IMG/VR virus record: IMGVR_UViG_3300038950_000002
Span: 1 to 40,651 of that record
Strand: one strand, 5' to 3'
From: a virus
Length of the DNA: 40,651 nt
In this document: positions 33,594-39,876 of the stretch, in pieces
Numbering within the stretch: the stretch's first letter is position 1
How the letters are laid out: every line of letters begins with the position of its first letter
Notes under the pieces: model-generated
Told to the model about the DNA's origin: nothing
What the model saw: only the letters and a program-made list of their open reading frames with translations
Database searches by the model: none
Translations under genes and position numbers: made by a program

Positions 33594-33822
33594 CATCGTC
33601 CTCCTTTCTAAGATCAGACACTGGGACGCGAGACGTCCACTTATTTCCATCAAATCTGACACAGGCAAGTTGTTCTGCGTTCGGCTTTCTCCAATGCTTA
33701 ACCGTATGCCGAATCAATCCATAATAAGTGCCGGTCTTTGTTCTTCTCGTGCTTGACCGACTGTTGAGATGGTGGGTGTATGTCCATTTGACTCTATCCC
33801 CGGACTTTATTTGCTCAGTCAT
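33586..33822 (-). CDS. Small basic protein, SH3/KOW-like strands
   Basis: A 78-residue protein starting MTEQIKSGDRVKWTYTHHLN. AAAGGA lies upstream of the ATG at 33822. Repeated short strands with GDRVKW, GTYYGLI and VRFDGNKWTSRVPVSDL give an SH3-barrel or KOW-like look. Ends in an acidic tail. The first residues are like those of the following small ORF (MTEQ). Function is unknown. Confidence 0.55.
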   Translation of the reverse strand: MTEQIKSGDRVKWTYTHHLNSRSSTRRTKTGTYYGLIRHTVKHWRKPNAEQLACVRFDGNKWTSRVPVSDLRKEDDDD

Positions 33823-33988
33823 CACTCTGTCCTTTCTCGTCGGGCGGGTCGGGTTTATTGATCTTCGGTATAACCCTTGGCCTCTGTAATTCTATCAGCC
33901 GATCAGCATATTCAATCACGGTTTGTTGCAACACCACGATTCGAGCCTCAGATTGTATAGCCCTTTCTCGCCAGTTTTGCTTAGTCAT
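33815..33988 (-). CDS. Small helical protein, unknown
   Basis: A 57-residue protein starting MTKQNWRERAIQSEARIVVL. The ATG at 33988 has GGAGGTGG upstream and overlaps the YopX-like gene stop (ATGA). A coiled N-terminal helix is followed by a Pro/Lys/Asp-rich tail. No family is recognised. Confidence 0.55.
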   Translation of the reverse strand: MTKQNWRERAIQSEARIVVLQQTVIEYADRLIELQRPRVIPKINKPDPPDEKGQSDD

Positions 33989-34485
33989 TTCACCACCTCC
34001 AATAATTCCCGCACTTCCTCCGGCCACCGATCCGGCTGGTCGATGTGGCCGACGATGGTAAGTTTTTGAAATGGCTCACCAGCAGAATGAGATGTAATTC
34101 CAGATTCGCTCTCACTAAAGAAATTCGTGCGACCAGATTTTATATTTTTGACTTTCCAACCATCAAAAACAGAATCCCAATAAACAAGCAGCAACCAACA
34201 CATACTGGGTAACTCAATTGTAACTATATGCCCCCCGTACACCTCGTTCTTCTCGCTGTCGGTGAGACCGGTGAATTGGTGGATGTGGCATTCGGAAAGA
34301 AGGTGCCCCGCCTTACCGGGTTTATTGGGATCGAAGATTACAGTTTCTACCCCATTATTACTAACGTCCCTCAGTGTAAACACGAAAGGCTGTAACTCAC
34401 TATGCGGCCTATCGCCATTCTTCGGCACCGCCATAAACTTCTTCGGCTCACTGTTCGCCAGCTTTCTGAGTTCTTCAAGTTTCAT
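33985..34485 (-). CDS. YopX-like protein
   Basis: A 166-residue protein. The start overlaps the upstream stop (ATGA) with SD GGGAGAG. Residues about 65-166 follow the YopX (PF09643) pattern: CHIHQFTGLTDSEKNEVYGG then HIVTIEL, a middle with VYWDSVFDGWKV, and an end LTIVGHIDQPDRWPEEV, as in Q(Y/F)TGL..YEGDIV...VIGNI.ENPEL. YopX proteins are common in phage early regions with no settled function. Here the family D of GD is replaced by H (GGHIV). Confidence 0.7.
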   Translation of the reverse strand: MKLEELRKLANSEPKKFMAVPKNGDRPHSELQPFVFTLRDVSNNGVETVIFDPNKPGKAGHLLSECHIHQFTGLTDSEKNEVYGGHIVTIELPSMCWLLLVYWDSVFDGWKVKNIKSGRTNFFSESESGITSHSAGEPFQKLTIVGHIDQPDRWPEEVRELLEVVK

Positions 34486-34769
34486 TTCTCACTCTCCCTG
34501 CGAATAATCCTGACTGAATCCCAAAGCGGTAGATACGCTCTACCGGTGCTATCGTAATTCGCTAACAGAATAAGACCATCACAATCCTCGACAATCAAGA
34601 ACGTGTCTTGACCGGCGACGGCCACATAGGAGAGGGTATCAACTGTCAAACACCCTATCTCTGTAGACGGTACATTATCGCTTTTCTCCGGCATTACCAC
34701 AATGATATATCCTGCGTAAGCAACCAGAGCAGCCACGATTAAACCGATCACAAATTCCAGTACCTTCAT
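34482..34769 (-). CDS. Small membrane-anchored protein
   Basis: A 95-residue protein with an N-terminal membrane segment (MKVLEFVIGLIVAALVAYAG then YIIVVM) and about 65 external residues with two Cys (EIGCLTVDT, IVEDCDGLILL). SD AAAGGAGAG precedes the ATG. The SD-start region is nearly identical to that of the next gene (GGAGAGTGAGAAATGAA in both), pointing to a local duplication of the leader. Function is unknown. Confidence 0.6.
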   Translation of the reverse strand: MKVLEFVIGLIVAALVAYAGYIIVVMPEKSDNVPSTEIGCLTVDTLSYVAVAGQDTFLIVEDCDGLILLANYDSTGRAYLPLWDSVRIIRRESEK

Positions 34770-34921
34770 TTCTCACTCTCCTTTGTAAATATCACAGATC
34801 CGCACTTCTTGCCAGCATTCTCACACTTCCCGAAGTTCGTGCAGACATAACCGTACTCAACCGATGACCAGATTGTCGGGGCACCGCACTTCGGACAGAT
34901 GCCAGAGGGCTTACGGTTCAT
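34766..34921 (-). CDS. Small zinc-ribbon protein
   Basis: A 51-residue protein starting MNRKPSGICPKCGAPTIWSS. CxxC knuckle at residues 9-12, with C27, C33 and C40 as further possible ligands (YVCTNFGKCENAGKKC). The ATG at 34921 has AAGGAG upstream and overlaps the nuclease stop. Likely a structural zinc protein of the early operon; function unknown. Confidence 0.65.
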   Translation of the reverse strand: MNRKPSGICPKCGAPTIWSSVEYGYVCTNFGKCENAGKKCGSVIFTKESEK

Positions 34922-35244
34922 CACTCACTCCTTGTAAGGTTCAAACTGTGCTTCAGCCTATCCAACTCTTTCGCGTAAAGGTCAAAGCAATCAATTTCGT
35001 TTCGGACTATGTAGATCGGGGCACCTTTCCAAATCTCGTGAAACTTCATCTGATCTTTAAGCAACTGTGTTTCGGGCGCATTGGGTGAATCTATCTTGAA
35101 TTCTACAAGCACGACAACCGGATCACGATAGCAGACAGCATCAGGGAACCCCCCGCCCTGACTTGTTGTGTAGACTACTTGCCACCCGCACTTGACCAGA
35201 AACCCACGAAGGAAGTTCTGGTTATCGTCGTGACGCGATCTCAT
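34921..35244 (-). CDS. PD-(D/E)XK nuclease (VRR-NUC/resolvase-like)
   Basis: A 107-residue protein. The nuclease core is visible: helix RHDDNQNFLRGFLVKCGWQV, then the catalytic PD at 34-35 (GGGFPDAVCYRD) and E48-x-K50 in VVVLVEFKIDSP, followed by a helix (ETQLLKDQMKFHEIW) and a strand (APIYIVRN). This is the compact VRR-NUC or Holliday-resolvase-like fold common in phages. It would cut branched DNA made during replication or before packaging. The stop overlaps the zinc-ribbon start. Confidence 0.75.
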   Translation of the reverse strand: MRSRHDDNQNFLRGFLVKCGWQVVYTTSQGGGFPDAVCYRDPVVVLVEFKIDSPNAPETQLLKDQMKFHEIWKGAPIYIVRNEIDCFDLYAKELDRLKHSLNLTRSE

Positions 35245-35269
35245 ACCGGCTCGCCTGTGATGTTAAGCG

Positions 35270-35449
35270 TTAGCATTGTGATTCCTTGCACCAGTAGTCA
35301 CTGCTTTCAAAATTCAACTGTTTAAGCTCCGATACTGATTTTTCGACTGTGCCAGCGTCTTTCGCTTCATCGCACATAATAATACCTTGCCAGCAGCAAG
35401 CACGCAGACAACTATCACAAACGGTAATCATACGTTCCGAATCTTCCAT
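35270..35449 (-). CDS. Small Cys-rich protein
   Basis: A 59-residue protein starting MEDSERMITVCDSCLRACCW, with GGAGG upstream of the ATG at 35449. Cys residues lie in CDSCLRACC and later at IIMCDEAK, DYWCKESQC. Metal binding is likely, but the pattern is not that of a standard ribbon. It follows the replisome-organizer-like gene directly. Confidence 0.55.
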   Translation of the reverse strand: MEDSERMITVCDSCLRACCWQGIIMCDEAKDAGTVEKSVSELKQLNFESSDYWCKESQC

Positions 35450-35452
35450 CAC

Positions 35453-36196
35453 TCAGTCCTCCATTATTTCTCTGATCGATCGCGTTTGGCCGCGCTTGGT
35501 GCCGTCGTCTTGTTTGTGGGCGCGGCTTTCGATTTCTGGTATATCTGAAGCCCTCTGATACGTTGCTGTGGCTGAAGCTATCAGGTGGCTCGCGTCTTTG
35601 CACAAGCAGAATATGTCTGATTTCTGTCTCAGGACCTCACAGGTGAACACAGCATCCTTTTTGTAGATATTGAAAAGTTTTCCGGCTATCCCGTATGGAT
35701 TCTTGACACCCTTCATGCAAGGCCAAGCACTGATGATTTTGACCACCCCTTCTAAATCTTCCCGTCTTTGGATTTCGTAGGGGTCTAACCCTTGAGCGGT
35801 TTTGCCGCTAAGATTCTGGTCTGGTCTTTTCTTGTCTGCTCTGCTCTGGTCTAATCTGCTCTGCTCTATATTAGGGGGAATGTTGTCTTTCATCGCTCTA
35901 AGCTCTTGGTATTTCTTGTAGTTAGGTAGTGCAACCACCATAGTTCCGTTGGACAAGCGGCGGACAGACTGCGGACACTTCGTTTGTATTTTTGCCAGCA
36001 TTCTGTCCATAGTCCGCCGGTTTACTGCGCATTTGTCGGACAACTGTTGGACAGATCGTGTGCATATTTGCCCTTGATCTGACCCACGCTTCATCAGAAT
36101 TATAAGCTGCAAAAATATCCCTCGCTCGATCCCGGACAGACCCACAAACCACTCATCATCGAATATCGTAGTCCAGATTTTAGCGAAGTTAGGCAC
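35453..36196 (-). CDS. Replisome-organizer/initiator-like protein
   Basis: A 247-residue protein. The start is GTG at 36196 with GGAG seven bases upstream and an 8-bp overlap with the HNH gene. The N-terminal 100 residues look like the winged-helix domain of phage replisome organizers: FAKIWTTIFDDEWFVGLSGI, a helix with FLQLIILMKR, ICTRSVQQLSDKCAVNRRTM and a strand-wing GTMVVALPNYKKYQ. A charged linker (SRLDQSRADKKRPDQ) and a second helical domain follow. It probably binds the phage origin and helps recruit the host replication machinery, since no phage polymerase is present. Confidence 0.65.
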   Translation of the reverse strand: MPNFAKIWTTIFDDEWFVGLSGIERGIFLQLIILMKRGSDQGQICTRSVQQLSDKCAVNRRTMDRMLAKIQTKCPQSVRRLSNGTMVVALPNYKKYQELRAMKDNIPPNIEQSRLDQSRADKKRPDQNLSGKTAQGLDPYEIQRREDLEGVVKIISAWPCMKGVKNPYGIAGKLFNIYKKDAVFTCEVLRQKSDIFCLCKDASHLIASATATYQRASDIPEIESRAHKQDDGTKRGQTRSIREIMED

Positions 36197-36767
36197 TCAA
36201 ATGCTCCACTTTTCTAAATTCAGTCAAACGATTTTTCAGGATTGCAGTCAGATATTTAGCTGCCGCAACTTCATGGGTATTACCCATTGAATTGATCTCT
36301 GTTTTTCGCACCGCTAAATCTATGTCATCTTCAATATCAACATAGCTCATTTTCTTGAGAGCACCCGCAACGATTATGCGAGGAAACTCATCTTCTGCAT
36401 ATTGAGTATTATCAAAGCAACCACTAAAATAGCCAACTAAAAAAACTAATTCGTTGGTCTGCCTTTTTTTAATTTCTGCTTTGAGTTGATTATATTCTCG
36501 CAACTGGATTTCTCGTTCGGCAAGCAGTACAGTCTCTTCGTGAATATCTTTATCCTTTAGGATCGTACTCAGTGGTGTTTTCCCCTTGCCTCTATTACAC
36601 TCAAAGCAGGAAGTGGTTAGATTATCTTCTTCATCAGTACCATCCTCAGCCTTTGGAATGATGTGGTCTAATTCCAAGACTATTTCTGGTGTACGCCGAC
36701 CACAATACTGACAGGTGAAATCGTGTTTTTTGAATATCTCAAACCGGACTTTGGGTGATACAGACAT
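36189..36767 (-). CDS. HNH endonuclease-like protein
   Basis: A 192-residue protein. The ATG at 36767 has GAGGT five to six bases upstream. The HNH/zinc core lies at residues 10-62: C19-x-x-C22, the catalytic D34-H35 in LELDHIIPKAEDGTDEEDNL with N49, and C54-x-x-C57 in TSCFECNRGKG. The C-terminal 130 residues are helical (TVLLAEREIQLREYNQLKAE) without a known fold. It has its own leader with a structured RNA and a promoter. It could be a homing-type element or a packaging/restriction nuclease; free-standing HNH proteins in phages serve both. Confidence 0.75.
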   Translation of the reverse strand: MSVSPKVRFEIFKKHDFTCQYCGRRTPEIVLELDHIIPKAEDGTDEEDNLTTSCFECNRGKGKTPLSTILKDKDIHEETVLLAEREIQLREYNQLKAEIKKRQTNELVFLVGYFSGCFDNTQYAEDEFPRIIVAGALKKMSYVDIEDDIDLAVRKTEINSMGNTHEVAAAKYLTAILKNRLTEFRKVEHLSA

Positions 36768-36786
36768 CTCCCCACCTCTTATCAAA

Positions 36787-36886
36787 GCTCAGTCGGGAGC
36801 ACGTGGACACGACAAAGGATTCCGTGAGGAATCACTCCCGACTAAGCAGCTTATGTTGCAAATTGAATATCCTTTATCATGTCCAC
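36787..36886 (-). ncRNA. Structured RNA leader of the HNH gene
   Basis: On the minus-strand transcript three helices form. P1 pairs 36869-36886 with 36803-36820 (18 bp: 16 Watson-Crick and 2 G-U on this strand, but C-A mismatches on the other). P2 pairs 36835-36843 with 36791-36799 (9 bp) plus three outer pairs after one mismatch (36787-36789 with 36845-36847). P3 is the hairpin 36828-36833/36818-36823. P1 and P2 are interlocked, so they either form a pseudoknot or exclude each other. The predicted start site of the promoter at 36892-36920 coincides with the first base of P1. Confidence 0.6.
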
Positions 36887-36891
36887 ACCCT

Positions 36892-36920
36892 ACCATACGA
36901 CATTTGTTGAAAAAAAGCAA
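36892..36920 (-). promoter_or_regulatory. Candidate promoter of the HNH leader
   Basis: -35 TTGCTT (36915-36920) and -10 TATGGT (36892-36897), 17 bp apart. The segment AAAAGACTTG just upstream is shared with the early promoter at 3809-3824. The predicted start near 36885 is the 5' end of the structured leader. Confidence 0.55.
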
Positions 36921-36956
36921 GTCTTTTCTCAGTCCATATTTTGGCGAATTGCGGCA

Positions 36957-37584
36957 TCAGAGTAGTACCTCTTGTGCAAGTCGCTGCTTTGCGATCTCAG
37001 CATATTTTGGCTCGATTTCTATCCCAATGAATTTCCGTCCGAGATTCTTGGCGGCCACAGCCGTCGTGCCCGATCCGAGGAACCCATCGAGAATAATGTC
37101 ACCGCTTTTGCTGTATTTAGATATGCACCAATTCATTAGCTTTACTGGTTTCTGTGTGGGATGATGGCGATGCTGCTCTTTGCCTATCAAGCCATTCCAT
37201 TCAATAGTAACCTTGACTACCGACTTGCGAGGACTGCTTGTCCATGCCAGTTCACAATCACCAAAAGTCGGCATTGTTTGTAGTTTATCCCACACGATCC
37301 AATGAGTGCCTTGTGGCAGAACATCTGCAAAATAATTCCCACCCCAAATGATCAACAGCTTAGCAATAGCCAATATCATAGGCCACACTGTCTGTGATGG
37401 TCTTTCTGAATCCCAATTATCATTTTCAAAACGTCTGCGAGCAATGGGTGCCCCAAAGCCCCCAGCTCTTGTCCGGCAACAAGGGCAGTACGGATAAGCA
37501 ATCCGCACAGATAATGACACCAGCAGGTTCCCTGTAATAGATCAAATCCTCTGGAACATTTTTTACAATCTCAGCGATTTCCAA
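36957..37584 (-). pseudogene. Broken DNA methyltransferase gene (motif IV deleted, frameshift)
   Basis: Two frames hold the two ends of one methyltransferase. The first (37426-37584, TTG start at 37584) gives IYYREPAGVIICADCLSVLP then LLPDKS, like the intact paralogue (EYHREPAGVIYCGDCLEILP then LLPDNS). It then runs into a stop. The second (36957 to about 37464) carries the target or middle part (GGFGAPIARRRFENDNWDSE, IIWGGNYFADVLP) and the AdoMet-binding part (IILDGFLGSGTTAVAAKNLG). The DLVLTDPPY segment, the catalytic motif IV, is absent at the joint near 37464. It is probably a deletion; a sequencing or assembly error is the alternative. Confidence 0.7.
37015..37082. repeat. 68-bp direct repeat, copy 1 (copy 2 at 39143-39210)
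   Basis: Matches 39143-39210 at about 65 of 68 positions. It encodes the FLGSGTTAVAAKNLGRKFIG region of both methyltransferase copies. The near identity at DNA level contrasts with the dissimilar middle of the two genes and points to recent gene conversion or recombination. Confidence 0.75.
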
Positions 37585-38083
37585 ACTGCGTTCCCTTCCC
37601 AACCTCAGGACTTGCTTGTGCATCGATCTCATCCCTGATCCTGTCGAGCAAATCAGGGAATCGCCTGTACGCCGCTTTCCAGTTGATCTTGTTGTATCGC
37701 GGCTTCGGTTTGCCAGCCATGCGCATCTCCATTGGTTTCCGTAGTTCCTCGACAGACTCAAGACCTAAACACTTGACGATAATATCAGCATCTTCTCTGG
37801 TTGGCAGGATGATCTCAGTCTCAATGCGGTGCATATAACTGGGGTGGCGACCGAGTTTTTCTGCGATGTGATCCTGCCTGATGTGCCTGTTCTCGCGCAG
37901 TATCTTGATGGTACGGCCACAAACGACAACCTTTTCAGGCTTGTGAGATTTGGGTGTTCCATGCTTGAGGCTATAACACATCTTGCATATAGCCCGTACT
38001 CCATACTTGCCCTTCGGGTCTTTGTGGAATGCTGACAAAAACAACCACTCTTTGCAGACGGTACACTGTTTGATATTACTCAT
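37571..38083 (-). CDS. Zinc-ribbon/XRE helix-turn-helix regulator
   Basis: A 170-residue protein. C7-x-x-C10 and C33-x-x-C36 (CTVC...CKMC) form a zinc ribbon of the kind seen in phage HNH-associated proteins. Residues 57-115 (RTIKILRENRHIRQDHIAEK, LGRHPSYMHRIETEI) are an XRE/Cro-CI type helix-turn-helix. A basic C-terminal domain (NKINWKAAYRRFPDLLDRIR) follows. The start overlaps the upstream stop (ATGA). It probably binds operator DNA and controls early genes. The broken methyltransferase starts inside its 3' end. Confidence 0.7.
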   Translation of the reverse strand: MSNIKQCTVCKEWLFLSAFHKDPKGKYGVRAICKMCYSLKHGTPKSHKPEKVVVCGRTIKILRENRHIRQDHIAEKLGRHPSYMHRIETEIILPTREDADIIVKCLGLESVEELRKPMEMRMAGKPKPRYNKINWKAAYRRFPDLLDRIRDEIDAQASPEVGKGTQFGNR

Positions 38084-38343
38084 TTCGCCACTTCCCCCTT
38101 CTCGACATTGACTATCTGCCAGCCTTCTTTGTCGAGAGTGCTACTTAACCTTTTGAAATATGCTATGCCAAACCGATCCAGACGAGAGCTGACCAGATGA
38201 GGGAAGTAATAGAACCGAGCACAAGTATATCTCCATCCAGTTTTGGTCTTACGCCGACCGCAAATCAAATAGATGTGATTCCAATCTGGCTGTTTTGCTG
38301 AATGCAGGAACGTCCCAATGTCCAGTGGATGTTTGAGTTTCAT
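38080..38343 (-). CDS. Small protein behind a structured leader, unknown
   Basis: An 87-residue protein starting MKLKHPLDIGTFLHSAKQPD, with SD AAAGGAG. It has aromatic and basic residues (WNHIYLICGRRKTKTGWRYT, ARFYYFPHLVSSRLD). No family is recognised. The three-way-junction RNA lies immediately upstream of its SD, so its translation may be controlled by that structure. Confidence 0.6.
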   Translation of the reverse strand: MKLKHPLDIGTFLHSAKQPDWNHIYLICGRRKTKTGWRYTCARFYYFPHLVSSRLDRFGIAYFKRLSSTLDKEGWQIVNVEKGEVAK

Positions 38344-38360
38344 TGTGGCTCCTTTCTTCT

Positions 38361-38417
38361 GAGGCTCCGGCCAACATCCGTGTTAGCACTCAATGCGTCA
38401 ATGCAAACCGGAGCCTC
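38361..38417 (-). ncRNA. Three-way-junction leader RNA
   Basis: A perfect 10-bp GC-rich stem P1 (38408-38417 with 38361-38370) encloses two hairpins: P2 (38400-38404 with 38386-38390, one G-U) and P3 (38381-38385 with 38372-38376, CGGA loop). The junction strands are only 3, 0 and 1 nt. It ends a few bases before the SD of the gene starting at 38343. No U-tract follows. It could be a cis-regulatory element or a processed small RNA. Confidence 0.55.
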
Positions 38418-38466
38418 GTGTTTCTTTAATACCGTGTAGGGCTGTGCGATCACGCATCCATAGGCA

Positions 38467-38718
38467 TCACCGTCCTTCTGTGTTGACGTTGGAGTGGCAT
38501 CCCCCGGTGTTGGTTTTCATTAACTGCTCCATGAAATGCTGAATGTCGGCAAGGCAGTCGGGGCTGAACATAGTCAGATCATCAGGGTGGAACGTGTAGC
38601 ACCGCCACTGCTTGCAGTATTCTGTATAGCCCAAAATGTCGTTAGTGCGGTTGTTGTGACATACCCAGTGATGATCGCCACACTCAACAAATCTGATGAA
38701 CTTGTACTTCGTTTTCAT
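38467..38718 (-). CDS. Small Cys/His/Trp-rich protein, unknown
   Basis: An 83-residue protein starting MKTKYKFIRFVECGDHHWVC. Cys/His residues (C13, H16/H17, C20, C35, C40) may bind metal. The SD is distant (GGGAG about 11 bases off). It lies within the R1 repeat at its 5' end. No family is recognised. Confidence 0.55.
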   Translation of the reverse strand: MKTKYKFIRFVECGDHHWVCHNNRTNDILGYTEYCKQWRCYTFHPDDLTMFSPDCLADIQHFMEQLMKTNTGGCHSNVNTEGR

Positions 38719-38764
38719 TCTGCCGTCAACTCCCTCATTTGAAAGAATCCCTCAAATTCTGGAT
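38713..38764. repeat. 52-bp direct repeat R1 (R2 at 39825-39876)
   Basis: R1 and R2 agree at about 48 of 52 positions. In R2 the sequence encodes the end of the 107-residue protein (EGFFQMRSLTAE); in R1 the same sequence lies in a different frame at the end of the DUF4406-like gene (NLRDSFK). Confidence 0.75.
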
Positions 38765-39085
38765 GTCATCAAGGGAAAAGAATCTCTTCAGTCCTATCTC
38801 TCTGGCGACTTCAATCTCGGCAATCGATCCTGCTGATTCTGTCCATCCCTGAATCGGATAGACCGCATCAACCCCCTCAAGCAGTCGTATCGCATTCTTG
38901 AGAAAGTGATCCTCTGGCATAAGGCCGTTCAGGAACGCCATCATCGTGTGCGGACAAATGACGTAGTGCCCGCGCTTCAGAATCTCGATCATGGCTTGCC
39001 GGGCGCGCTCGATGTTCTCACGAACGCCGTTGATCGTCTCAGCCCGTATCGGGCCGACGATCTGGATTAGTAGGGGAGTGGTCAT
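38735..39085 (-). CDS. DUF4406/nucleoside deoxyribosyltransferase-like protein
   Basis: A 116-residue protein. GAGGT lies upstream of the ATG at 39085, which overlaps the methyltransferase stop (ATGA). The pattern LLIQIVGPIRAETINGVREN, YVICPHTMMA (44-47 CPHT), LLEGVDAVYPIQGWTESAGS and E90 in SIAEIEVAREIGL fits DUF4406, a group related to nucleoside 2-deoxyribosyltransferases. It may act in nucleotide or base modification metabolism, and lies next to the DNA methyltransferase. The last residues (NLRDSFK) come from the repeat R1. Confidence 0.65.
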   Translation of the reverse strand: MTTPLLIQIVGPIRAETINGVRENIERARQAMIEILKRGHYVICPHTMMAFLNGLMPEDHFLKNAIRLLEGVDAVYPIQGWTESAGSIAEIEVAREIGLKRFFSLDDIQNLRDSFK

Positions 39086-39783
39086 AGTGCAAGCACCTCT
39101 TGTTTGAGTCGTTCGACTGCAATGGCACAGTACGCCTCAGATATTTCTATCCCGATGAACTTCCGTCCGAGATTCTTGGCAGCCACAGCCGTCGTGCCCG
39201 ATCCGAGGAAGGGGTCGAGGATGGTCTCGTCATCATTTGTTGACCATCGCATCAACCGAATCAGCACATCTTCCGGCTTTATTGTAGGATGTATTGGCAT
39301 TTGTGTCGATGACCAGTCATATCGAAGCACCGTTCGGGGGCGTGACCCATTGATTGGCCTGCGACCTTTCATCCCATAGAATATCGCTTCCCATGCTTCA
39401 CCAAAACCACACTGAAGATCACCAACGGTTCCCCGATCTCCCTTATCCCACGCTATAATATGCTTATATGGCTCTAAAATCTTTTCAGCCGCCCCTATTC
39501 GTCTTGGTGACATAAAGGAATACCAGTGTCGATCCACTGATAGCTTTGTGAGACAAATAGGCCATGCCAAAGATAGGGTTGCTAATGATTTGTCACCAGC
39601 GACGGGTACACGCAACTTATCCCCACGTGACCGCCTGGCGGTCACGTAATCTACCCCATACGGCGGATCAGTCAGCACCAGATCAACGCTGTTGTCCGGC
39701 AGCAACGGCAGGATTTCGAGGCAGTCACCGCAATAGATCACGCCTGCCGGTTCCCGGTGGTATTCGTAGTCTGAGAGCTTCAC
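39082..39783 (-). CDS. DNA methyltransferase, beta-class (N6-adenine/N4-cytosine)
   Basis: A 233-residue protein. The start is GTG at 39783, with GGAGG upstream. Motif IV DPPY lies at residues 39-42 (LVLTDPPYGVDYV) and the AdoMet motif I at 189-198 (LDPFLGSGTTAV). The order IV before I marks a beta-class enzyme. HPTIKPEDVLIRLMRW (165-180) is the usual block before motif I. No paired restriction enzyme is near, so it is an orphan that may protect phage DNA from host restriction. Its 3' part nearly equals that of the broken paralogue. Confidence 0.85.
   Translation of the reverse strand: MKLSDYEYHREPAGVIYCGDCLEILPLLPDNSVDLVLTDPPYGVDYVTARRSRGDKLRVPVAGDKSLATLSLAWPICLTKLSVDRHWYSFMSPRRIGAAEKILEPYKHIIAWDKGDRGTVGDLQCGFGEAWEAIFYGMKGRRPINGSRPRTVLRYDWSSTQMPIHPTIKPEDVLIRLMRWSTNDDETILDPFLGSGTTAVAAKNLGRKFIGIEISEAYCAIAVERLKQEVLAL
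39143..39210. repeat. 68-bp direct repeat, copy 2 (copy 1 at 37015-37082)
   Basis: See copy 1. It covers the FLGSGTTAVAAKNLGRKFIG codons of the intact methyltransferase. Confidence 0.75.
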
Positions 39784-39824
39784 GAGTCTTGCCCTCCAAG
39801 ATTTCTCTCTCGTTCGCGCATGTA

Positions 39825-39876
39825 TTTCATTCTGCCGTCAAACTCCTCATTTGAAAGAATCCCTCAAACTCTGGAT
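39825..39876. repeat. 52-bp direct repeat R2 (R1 at 38713-38764)
   Basis: Near-identical to R1. It forms the 3' end of the 107-residue gene. The two repeats bracket the DUF4406-like and methyltransferase genes, so they mark the edges of a recombined cassette. Confidence 0.75.

Noticed and set aside
36189-36886. HEARO/IscB-type RNA plus HNH gene, or a group I intron with homing endonuclease
   Set aside because: The HNH protein has no RuvC or bridge-helix region, and the leader is too short for an intron and does not interrupt a gene.
36957-37584. Programmed frameshift in the methyltransferase
   Set aside because: The catalytic motif IV is missing in both frames, so shifting could not make an active enzyme; no slippery site was seen at the joint.
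38467-38718. Promoter between 38418 and 38466
   Set aside because: A TATTAA -10-like element exists near 38430, but no -35 of any quality lies 16-18 bp upstream.
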